This document shows, one piece after another, positions 1-5,613 of a DNA stretch of 20,178 nt. The DNA lies in the NCBI GenBank assembly GCA_002304785.1, contig DBMG01000198.1, forward strand, positions 1-20,178, read 5' to 3'. The translations under genes and the position numbers were made by a program. Position 1 is the first letter of the stretch; the number at the start of each line of letters is the position of its first letter. Below the pieces are notes generated by a model that was given only the letters and a program-made list of their open reading frames with translations, ran no database searches and was not told where the DNA came from. This DNA comes from Candidatus Accumulibacter sp. UBA704. Its GTDB lineage: Bacteria; Pseudomonadota; Gammaproteobacteria; Burkholderiales; Rhodocyclaceae.

Positions 1-737
1 CCGGAAGACTTCATGTCCGCATTCGGTTCGGCGCGGTGGACGAGTTCGACGTCGCCATCGCTTTCCACCGCCTTCATGAATTCGTCGGTGACGGCGATCG
101 AAACGTTGAAGTTGGTCAGGTCGCCTTTGTCCTTTGCATGGATGAACAGTTCGATGTCCGGATGGTCGCAGCGCAGCACGCCCATCTGCGCACCCCGGCG
201 AGCGCCGGCGGATTCAACGGTTTCGCAGGAGCGGTCAAAGACGCGCATGTAGGATACCGGGCCTGACGCGCGCGACTGGGTGCCCTTGACTTGGGCGCCC
301 TGCGGGCGGATCGAGGAGAAGTCGTAACCGACACCGCCTCCGCGGCGCATCGTTTCGGCCGCTTCGGCCAGTGCGCTGTAGATGCCAGGGCGACCGTCGA
401 CGAGTTCGACGATGGAATCGCCCACCGGTTGCACGAAACAATTTATCAGTGTGGCGGCAAGGGGAGTTCCGGCGGCCGAGTTGATGCGCCCGGCCGGAAC
501 AAAACCATTTTCCTGTGCCCAGAGAAAGCGCTCTTCCCATTTGCCGCGATTCTTCTCGTCTTCGTTCGCGGCAAGCGCCTTGGCGACGCGGCGGCGCACG
601 TCGTGCACGTTTGTCTCGGGGCCCTTGGCGTATTTTTCGACGAGGACTTCGGTGGATATCTCCTGCTCGGTCATCGGAACGATCTCGGGAACTTCCGCAA
701 TCGCGGTCAGGGAGAGTTGCTGCGCATTCTGGCTCAT
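1..737 (-). CDS. nrdJ: Vitamin B12-dependent (class II) ribonucleotide reductase, N-terminal part
   Basis: This gene encodes the oxygen-indifferent class II reductase, which makes deoxyribonucleotides using an adenosylcobalamin radical. The reading frame is open to the left window edge, so only about 245 N-terminal residues are present; full-length members are usually 700-1000 aa. Visible family landmarks are AGRINSAAGT, LINCFVQPV with a likely redox cysteine at residue 100, RRGGGVGYDFSSIRP, the stretch GARRGAQMGVLRCDHPDIE, and NFNVSIAVTDEFMKAV. I see no N-terminal ATP-cone before the catalytic fold. The start at 737 is preferred because AGAAAGG lies 7 nt upstream. An in-frame ATG at 767 (starting MNTQHQKGKT) is a real alternative but has a poorly spaced ribosome site. 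Two NrdR-like boxes lie about 150 bp upstream. Identity is firm; the start is less so. Confidence 0.93.
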   Translation of the reverse strand, partial: MSQNAQQLSLTAIAEVPEIVPMTEQEISTEVLVEKYAKGPETNVHDVRRRVAKALAANEDEKNRGKWEERFLWAQENGFVPAGRINSAAGTPLAATLINCFVQPVGDSIVELVDGRPGIYSALAEAAETMRRGGGVGYDFSSIRPQGAQVKGTQSRASGPVSYMRVFDRSCETVESAGARRGAQMGVLRCDHPDIELFIHAKDKGDLTNFNVSIAVTDEFMKAVESDGDVELVHRAEPNADMKSS

Positions 738-886
738 GGTTTTGCCTTTCTGATGTTGCGTGTTCATGGTGACGCTTTCTGCCTTCTTTTGCCCTTTTCA
801 ATCAGAATTCTGCCGCTCGATGCCGGTGCGATTCAACAAATTAGTCAAGCATCATGAATTTCTGGAAGGTGGAACAGGGATCAAAG

Positions 887-902
887 CTACTACATATAGT
901 GG
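887..902 (-). promoter_or_regulatory. NrdR box 1 (nrdJ-proximal)
   Basis: The 16-bp site CTACTACATATAGTGG matches 12 of 16 positions of the known NrdR consensus acaCwAtATaTwGtgt, including the central ATAT and the G-T-G arm. It forms a pair with the second box, offset by 31 bp. It lies 150 bp upstream of the nrdJ start, where the NrdR repressor would be expected to act on a ribonucleotide reductase gene. Confidence 0.8.
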
Positions 903-917
903 TATATGGCAAGAAGA

Positions 918-933
918 ACGCTAGATATAGTTG
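918..933 (-). promoter_or_regulatory. NrdR box 2 (nrdJ-distal)
   Basis: The 16-bp site ACGCTAGATATAGTTG also matches 12 of 16 NrdR consensus positions, with the CTA-ATATAG core intact. The gap to box 1 is 15 bp, giving a 31-bp repeat, about three DNA turns. This matches the tandem, same-face arrangement typical of NrdR operators, which supports both sites more than either alone. Confidence 0.8.
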
Positions 934-972
934 TTTTGGAAATTCTGCTGATACAAAAAAAGCTGTCGAATC

Positions 973-984
973 ACGCAATTGCGT
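973..984. repeat. Perfect 12-bp palindrome ACGCAATTGCGT
   Basis: The two six-base halves are exactly self-complementary. The right half contains the TTGCGT proposed as the -35 of the plus-strand promoter, so the palindrome could be an operator that blocks or recruits polymerase there. I do not recognise the cognate regulator. Confidence 0.45.
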
Positions 985-1007
985 ATAGCGAAATTATGTT
1001 TCATAAT
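979..1007 (+). promoter_or_regulatory. Candidate sigma70 promoter directed to ackA
   Basis: The TTGCGT hexamer (979-984) is followed after exactly 17 bp by CATAAT (1002-1007), which matches 5 of 6 bases of the -10 consensus. The -35 matches only 3 of 6. Bases 993-1007 also form a dyad, ATTATG-TTT-CATAAT. Transcription would begin near 1014 and give ackA a leader of about 385 nt. This is a prediction from hexamer match only. Confidence 0.4.
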
Positions 1008-1137
1008 ATGGTTGATGCGCTGATTGACGTTGGTCATGCCCACCAGGATCTGCTCGCAAAATAGAGTGACGCAAAAAAACAGTCACGACCGACGCGGTGT
1101 GCTTTCAGCGACGCAAAGGGGATTTGTTGTCTTGATT

Positions 1138-1175
1138 CGCGCGATTGCCAGGCGCGATTGCGCGCTAATCGCGCG
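1138..1175 (+). repeat. GC-rich direct/inverted repeats with mutually exclusive hairpins
   Basis: The octamer GCGCGATT occurs at 1139-1146 and 1152-1159. Its complement AATCGCGC follows at 1167-1174. The second copy can form an 8-bp stem with a 7-nt loop. The first copy can form a 9-bp stem (CGCGCGATT with AATCGCGCG) around a 20-nt loop. Only one of the two can form at a time. There is no T-run after it, so it is not a typical terminator. Function is unknown. Confidence 0.5.
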
Positions 1176-1397
1176 AAAGCGCAAGACAGCCGATCGACCA
1201 AGGCCTAACACGCGCCTACCATACGGGTCAGTGCGTCATGGAACCGGTGTTTTACAGGCAATTCAAGCGTGCCGAACGAATTGTCATGATGCTTTGTCGG
1301 CAGATGGTCCGGCCGTTTTGGCTGTGTCGCGGAACGTGGTCGCCTGTTGCGTGAGAATTTTTCGGGCGGTGTCTTGATTACTTCAGGGGAAAGAATA

Positions 1398-2594
1398 ATG
1401 TTCGTCTTTGTATTGAATTGCGGCAGTTCTTCGTTCAAGTATCAGTTGCTCGACATGAGCAACGAACATCGAGTGGCAGTCGGGTTGGTGGAACGCATCG
1501 GGATGAAGGATTCCGTCTTGGCCTACGAGCCGGCAGGCGGTGAAAAGGTCAAGGAAACCACCGATATCGCCAACCACGAGGTGGCGATCAAAATGGTCCT
1601 GAGCAAGCTGGTTGACCCGGCAATCGGGGTCATTAAATCATTGACGGACATTGCCGCGATCGGCCATCGCGTTGTTCATGGCGCCGAAAAATTTTCAGGT
1701 TCTGTTCTCATCACCGAAGCGGTAATAGACGCGTTGAAGGAGAATATTCCGTTGGCACCCTTGCACAATCCGCCCAACATTACCGGCATCGAGGCCGTCC
1801 AAAAGGCCATGCCAGGTACTCCGAACGTTGGCGTTTTCGATACTTCGTTCCATGCCACGATGCCGCCGGAGTCGTATATCTACGCTTTGCCGTATGAATG
1901 GTATGAAAACTACCACGTGCGTCGCTACGGATTCCACGGCACTTCGCATCGTTTCGTTTCGGAACGCGCTGCGCAGATCCTGGGCATCGCCAAGGATCAG
2001 TTCAACTGCATCACTTGCCATATGGGCAATGGTTCCTCTTTCACTGCCGTAAAGGAAGGCAAGTCGTACGACACCAGCATGGGAATGACCCCGCTCGAAG
2101 GCATCGTCATGGGAACGCGCTGCGGCGACGTGGATGCCGGCATCCCAACTTATTTGGCGGCCAACGTCAATATGTCCTTTGCGGATATCGACAACGCCCT
2201 CAACAAGAAATCCGGGTTACTGGGTATTTCCGGGGTTAGTTCGGACATGCGGGATCTGTGGAAGGCAGCTTCGGAAGGGAATGCCCGTGCCAAGCTGGCG
2301 ATCGACGTGCTGCGCCATCGCACGCTCAAGTACATCGGCGCCTACGCCATCGAACTCGGGCGCGTCGACGCCATCGTGTTTACCGGCGGCATCGGAGAGA
2401 ACGACATCGCATTCCGTGCTTCGGTGGTTGAACGGCTTTCCACGCTTGGCATCAAGCTGGACCCCGAAGCCAACAACGTGCGCGGCCAGGAAGTGGTGAT
2501 TTCAGCGCCCGATTCGCCAATCAAGGTGATGGTGGTGCCGACCAACGAGGAACTGGTGATCGCCCGCGATACCCGGGACATCGTCGCAAAGTAA
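1398..2594 (+). CDS. ackA: Acetate kinase
   Basis: This 398-aa cytoplasmic kinase interconverts acetate plus ATP and acetyl phosphate plus ADP, for overflow metabolism or acetate assimilation. The sequence shows the ASKHA-fold acetate kinase signatures: VLNCGSSSFKYQL with Asn7, GHRVVHG with Arg91, FDTSFHATMP with Asp148, RRYGFHGTSH, HMGNGSS, TPLEGIVMGTRCGDVD, FTGGIGEN, and TNEELVIARDT with Glu384. The numbering of Arg91, Asp148 and Glu384 agrees with catalytic residues of characterised acetate kinases. The start at 1398 is chosen over an upstream in-frame start at 1347 because AGGGGAAAG lies just before it and homology begins there. No phosphotransacetylase gene is beside it, which is unusual but not rare. 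A strong hairpin follows the stop codon. Confidence 0.97.
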   Translation: MFVFVLNCGSSSFKYQLLDMSNEHRVAVGLVERIGMKDSVLAYEPAGGEKVKETTDIANHEVAIKMVLSKLVDPAIGVIKSLTDIAAIGHRVVHGAEKFSGSVLITEAVIDALKENIPLAPLHNPPNITGIEAVQKAMPGTPNVGVFDTSFHATMPPESYIYALPYEWYENYHVRRYGFHGTSHRFVSERAAQILGIAKDQFNCITCHMGNGSSFTAVKEGKSYDTSMGMTPLEGIVMGTRCGDVDAGIPTYLAANVNMSFADIDNALNKKSGLLGISGVSSDMRDLWKAASEGNARAKLAIDVLRHRTLKYIGAYAIELGRVDAIVFTGGIGENDIAFRASVVERLSTLGIKLDPEANNVRGQEVVISAPDSPIKVMVVPTNEELVIARDTRDIVAK

Positions 2595-2614
2595 ATTTTT
2601 CCCGGTTTTTTTCG

Positions 2615-2644
2615 CGACAAAGGCGGCCGAGGCCGCCTTTGTCG
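2615..2644 (+). terminator. Strong hairpin after ackA
   Basis: CGACAAAGGCGGC pairs perfectly with GCCGCCTTTGTCG around a 4-nt loop, a 13-bp stem. It begins 20 nt after the ackA stop codon and ends 44 nt before etfB. The downstream T-run is weak, and the long T-run (2596-2612) lies before the stem. It may therefore terminate inefficiently or act as an mRNA-stabilising 3' hairpin. Confidence 0.65.
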
Positions 2645-2688
2645 TTCATGATACGCGTGCGGATCACGTTATTTAGCGGAGAAAAGTC

Positions 2689-3438
2689 TTGAAAGTGCTC
2701 GTTCCCGTCAAGCGGGTGGTCGATTACAACGTTAAGGTTCGCGTCAAATCGGATGGTTCCGGCGTCGAGACAAGCAACGTCCGGATGTCAATGAATCCGT
2801 TCGACGAGATCGCTGTCGAAGCGGCTGTGCGGCTCAAGGAGTCCGGGGCAGTCACGGAAATCGTTGCTGTTTCGGCTGGAAACGCCGGTTGCCAGGATAC
2901 ATTGCGCACGGCTCTGGCCATGGGAGCGGATCGCGGAATGCTCATCGAGACGGAAACCGAATTGCAGCCGCTGGCGGTTGCCAAGTTGCTGAAAGCGGTC
3001 TGCGACATGGAGCAACCGCGCGTCGTTTTGTGCGGCAAGCAGGCGACCGATGATGATGCAAACCAGACGGGCCAGATGCTGGCTGCGCTTCTGGATTGGC
3101 CGCAAGCGACGTGCGCATCGCAGATCGTGCTGTCGAGCGATACGGCCACGGTGGTTCGCGAGATCGATGGCGGCCTGGAGACGGTGGAAATCGACCTGCC
3201 CGGGGTGGTAACGGCCGACCTGCGCTTGAATGAGCCGCGCTATGTCACGTTACCCAACCTCATGAAGGCGAAGAAGAAGCCGATCGATGTCATTCTGGCG
3301 GCGACGCTGGAGGTCGATATCGCCCCGCGACTGGCCACGCTCTGGGTGGCCGAGCCTCCGGCGCGGCCAGCCGGCGTGAAGCTGAATAACGTCGCCGAGC
3401 TGGTGGCGCATCTCAGGAACGCCGGGGTTATCGCATGA
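2689..3438 (+). CDS. etfB: Electron transfer flavoprotein, beta subunit
   Basis: This 249-aa subunit forms the EtfAB heterodimer, which collects electrons from acyl-CoA and other flavin dehydrogenases and passes them to ETF:ubiquinone oxidoreductase. The N-terminus MKVLVPVKRVVDYNVKVRV, the NPFDEIAVEAAVRLKE motif, the CGKQATDDDANQTGQMLA stretch and the ADLRLNEPRYVTLPNLMKAKKKPI region are typical of EtfB of the fatty-acid/amino-acid oxidation group. The start is TTG at 2689, supported by GCGGAGA 7 nt upstream and by the exact family N-terminus; no ATG fits. It overlaps etfA by ATGA, so the two are probably translationally coupled to keep 1:1 amounts. I see no clear promoter in the 44 bp between the upstream hairpin and the start. 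Confidence 0.96.
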   Translation: MKVLVPVKRVVDYNVKVRVKSDGSGVETSNVRMSMNPFDEIAVEAAVRLKESGAVTEIVAVSAGNAGCQDTLRTALAMGADRGMLIETETELQPLAVAKLLKAVCDMEQPRVVLCGKQATDDDANQTGQMLAALLDWPQATCASQIVLSSDTATVVREIDGGLETVEIDLPGVVTADLRLNEPRYVTLPNLMKAKKKPIDVILAATLEVDIAPRLATLWVAEPPARPAGVKLNNVAELVAHLRNAGVIA

Positions 3439-4367
3439 ACGTCCTGCTGCTTGCCGAGCACGACAATGCCGCATTGAATGAGGCTACCGCGAACACGTTG
3501 GCAGCGGCCTGCCTGATTGGCAGCCATATCGATGTCTTAGTCGTCGGGAATGAATGCCGTCCGGTTGCGGAAAAGGCAGCACGGCTGGCCGGGGTTTCGC
3601 ATGTCCTGCTCGTCGAGGCCTCTCACCTGGCCGATGGGCTGCCGGAAAATATTGCGGCCCAGTTGGTTGCCATGGCGGCGGGCTACACGCATATCCTGGC
3701 ACCGGCAACGAGTACCGGCAAGAGCGTCATGCCTCGGGTGGCGGCCGCGCTCGATGTCGCGCAGATTTCGGAAATAATTGCCGTCGAGTCGCCCGATACG
3801 TTCACTCGCCCGATCTACGCCGGGAATGCCTTGCTGACCGTAAAATCGTCGGATCCAGTGAAGGTCATGACCGTTCGTGCAACCGCTTTCCCGGCGGTGG
3901 GCGAGGATGGATGCGCCCCCATTGAGAGCGTTGCCGCGGTCGCCGATCGTGGGAGGAGCCGCGTGGTTTCGCGCGACCTGACGCGATCCGGACGTCCGGA
4001 GCTGGCATCCGCCGATACCATTGTTTCCGGCGGGAGAGGGCTGGCCAGCCGGGAGAACTTTCATGCCGTGCTCGAGCCTTTGGCCGACAGGCTCGGAGCG
4101 GCGCTGGGCGCCACTCGTGCAGCCGTCGATGCGGGGTTCGTTGCGAACGATCTACAGATCGGACAGACGGGCAAGATCGTCGCGCCGCAGCTCTATATCG
4201 CCGTCGGGTTGTCGGGGGCCATCCAGCATCTGGCGGGGATGAAGGACAGCCTTATCATCGTGGCCATCAACAAGGATGCGGAAGCGCCGATCTTCCAGGT
4301 GGCCGATTTCGGCCTGGTCGGAGACCTGTTCGAACTCGTCCCGGCGCTGACGAAGGCTCTCGATTGA
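3435..4367 (+). CDS. etfA: Electron transfer flavoprotein, alpha subunit
   Basis: This 310-aa subunit carries the FAD that shuttles electrons. The N-terminal half is the ETF alpha/beta-type domain, with APATSTGKSVMPRVAAALDVAQISEI and RPIYAGNALLTVKS. The C-terminal half is the FAD-binding domain: SGGRGLASRENF, GATRAAVDAGFVANDLQIGQTGKIVAPQLYIAVGLSGAIQH, and NKDAEAPIFQVADFGLVGDLFELVPAL. Its length is typical. The start overlaps the etfB stop codon in ATGA. The matching electron acceptor, ETF-QO, is encoded 1.2 kb downstream on the other strand. No acyl-CoA dehydrogenase lies in the window, so the dehydrogenase partners must be elsewhere. Confidence 0.96.
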   Translation: MNVLLLAEHDNAALNEATANTLAAACLIGSHIDVLVVGNECRPVAEKAARLAGVSHVLLVEASHLADGLPENIAAQLVAMAAGYTHILAPATSTGKSVMPRVAAALDVAQISEIIAVESPDTFTRPIYAGNALLTVKSSDPVKVMTVRATAFPAVGEDGCAPIESVAAVADRGRSRVVSRDLTRSGRPELASADTIVSGGRGLASRENFHAVLEPLADRLGAALGATRAAVDAGFVANDLQIGQTGKIVAPQLYIAVGLSGAIQHLAGMKDSLIIVAINKDAEAPIFQVADFGLVGDLFELVPALTKALD

Positions 4368-4433
4368 GGAGCCAAATGCGCCCGCATGAGTTTAGAATGA
4401 CGAAGTGATCATGCGATCGAGAAGGAGTCAAAA

Positions 4434-5291
4434 GTGAGTCCAGCGATTCCTCGCGTCTCTGAGGCATTCCGTGAAGCGTTTGCTGCCGCGAAAGTCGGGG
4501 AACTCAATTTCCCGACCAGCCTGGATGCCAGCCGGCGCGTGCTGAAAGCGGTGGAGAATCCGGATATCGGCCTAGCGACCCTGGCCAAGATCGTGGTTTC
4601 CGAGCCGCTGTTGTCGGCCAAGGTGATCCGGCTGGCCAATTCAGTGGCGATGAATCCGACCAATCAGGTCATCCGCGATGTACGGCTGGCGGTGGTGCGG
4701 GTCGGCATGGACCCGATCAAGGCCCTGGCCATGGTGCTGATCATGAATCAGCTGCGCCAGTCGCAGCGGCATAGCGGCACCCGCAATCTTTCCAACCGCC
4801 TGTGGGAACGCAGTGTCAACGTCGCGGCGCTGGCGTATGTCATCGCCAAGAAGATGACAACGCTGAATCCGGACGAAGCCATGTTCGCCGGCATCGTGCA
4901 TGACCTCGGTCGCTTCTTTCTCTTGTCGCAAGCCGCCGATTACCCGGAACTGCTGGAGAATCCCGAAGCGCTGGCGGTGACCATCAACGACTTGGCGGAG
5001 CGCGCGACGCGGATGGTGCTTGGCGAGCTCAACCTGCCGGCTTCGGTCGTCGACGCGGTACTCGCCTCGAGGCAGTATGGAAAAACCATGCCGCCAGCGA
5101 CGCTGGGCGATGTTCTGTTCGTTGCCGGCGCTTTATCCTCCCGGCATGATCCGTTCAACGAACTCGATGCGCGCGTGATACCGATTGCCAATACCGCAGC
5201 AGCACTCGGGCTTGATCAAAGCACGGTGGCGGAAGTCGTCGCTGCTTCGGGCGACGAAATCTACTCGATTGTCGTCGCACTCGAGTCGTGA
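4434..5291 (+). CDS. HDOD-domain protein
   Basis: This 285-aa cytoplasmic protein consists mainly of an HDOD domain, a degenerate HD-superfamily fold found in bacterial signalling proteins. Evidence is the LNFPTSLDASRRVLKAVENPDIGLATLAKIVVSEPLLSAKVIRLANS block (residues about 22-65), VIRDVRLAVVRVGMDPIKALAM, and AGIVHDLGRFFLL, with an HD pair at residues 156-157. I see no GGDEF, EAL, receiver or kinase domain, so it is a stand-alone HDOD protein. The GTG start at 4434 has GAAGGAG 6 nt upstream. It begins 66 nt after etfA and is followed after 3 nt by the lipoprotein gene. What signal it serves, and whether it has any connection to the ETF system, cannot be told from sequence. Confidence 0.88.
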   Translation: MSPAIPRVSEAFREAFAAAKVGELNFPTSLDASRRVLKAVENPDIGLATLAKIVVSEPLLSAKVIRLANSVAMNPTNQVIRDVRLAVVRVGMDPIKALAMVLIMNQLRQSQRHSGTRNLSNRLWERSVNVAALAYVIAKKMTTLNPDEAMFAGIVHDLGRFFLLSQAADYPELLENPEALAVTINDLAERATRMVLGELNLPASVVDAVLASRQYGKTMPPATLGDVLFVAGALSSRHDPFNELDARVIPIANTAAALGLDQSTVAEVVAASGDEIYSIVVALES

Positions 5292-5294
5292 ATC

Positions 5295-5528
5295 GTGGAT
5301 CGTAGATTCCGGGGCCTGCCCGGTCGCCTGTTGACCCTTGCGGTAATCGTGCTCGGCGGATGTGGAGTGGAGACCGCCGGAACGGCGGCTGGCGTGGCCA
5401 AGCTTCAGGCCGAACAGGCGAAGCAGGGCAAGGAAACTCTGGACGCCGTCAGGGCAAATCTCGATGCCGCTGCGCAAGCGTCGCAGGACAAGCTCAAGCG
5501 CGCCGAAGAGGGCGAGCGTACACCTTGA
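5295..5528 (+). CDS. Small predicted lipoprotein with Ala-rich helix
   Basis: This is a 77-aa protein of unknown function. The N-terminus is basic (MDRRFRG), followed by a hydrophobic stretch and a lipobox-like LGGC, with lipidation expected at Cys23. The mature part would be about 55 aa, mostly an alanine/lysine/glutamine-rich helix (AAGVAKLQAEQAKQGKETLD and onward) that could form a short coiled coil. The GTG start lies 3 nt after the stop of the HDOD gene, with only a weak ribosome site, so coupling to that gene is likely. A Gly at both -1 and -2 of the lipobox is permitted but not ideal. The length and signal make it a plausible real gene, though small. Confidence 0.68.
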   Translation: MDRRFRGLPGRLLTLAVIVLGGCGVETAGTAAGVAKLQAEQAKQGKETLDAVRANLDAAAQASQDKLKRAEEGERTP

Positions 5529-5558
5529 GCGCCCCCAGGGCCGGGCTACGCCCAGCCC

Positions 5559-5575
5559 GCCCCCCGAGGGGGGGC
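5559..5575. terminator. G/C-run hairpin between convergent genes
   Basis: A run of six C (5560-5565) faces a run of seven G (5568-5574), giving a short, very stable stem with almost no loop. It lies in the 85-bp gap between the lipoprotein and ETF-QO genes, together with a second inverted repeat. No T-run follows directly. Confidence 0.4.
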
Positions 5576-5607
5576 AAGAAAACTCGGGGCGGCCCTTCGT
5601 TTTCTTG
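5575..5607. terminator. Bidirectional terminator-like inverted repeat
   Basis: CAAGAAAAC (5575-5583) and GTTTTCTTG (5599-5607) are perfect inverted repeats, with an inner GGG/CCC pairing. Read on either strand, the 3' arm is T-rich (GTTTTCTTG). The element can therefore end transcription from both the lipoprotein operon (plus) and the ETF-QO gene (minus, stop codon 6 nt away). Confidence 0.6.
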
Positions 5608-5613
5608 AGAGTT

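Larger units (their letters stand above)
738..1397. other. 660-bp gene-free regulatory region between nrdJ and ackA
   Basis: This is the only long non-coding stretch in the window. The nrdJ and ackA genes diverge from it. It is more AT-rich around 880-1010 than the flanking genes. Contents I can support are a pair of NrdR-like boxes (887-902 and 918-933), a 12-bp palindrome (973-984), a plus-strand sigma70-like promoter candidate (979-1007), and GC-rich direct and inverted repeats (1138-1175). The ORFs that cross it have no recognisable domain and no good ribosome sites, so I leave them out. Positions 1180-1385 show nothing I can name. Confidence 0.7.

Noticed and set aside
1010..1032. FNR-like site around TTGATGCGCTGATTGA
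   Set aside because: The halves are direct repeats rather than the TTGAT-N4-ATCAA dyad, so it does not match FNR.
1024..1377. 117-codon plus-strand ORF in the nrdJ-ackA gap
   Set aside because: It has no recognisable domain, irregular composition, no good ribosome site, and it runs through the GC-rich repeats; it is most likely a chance frame.
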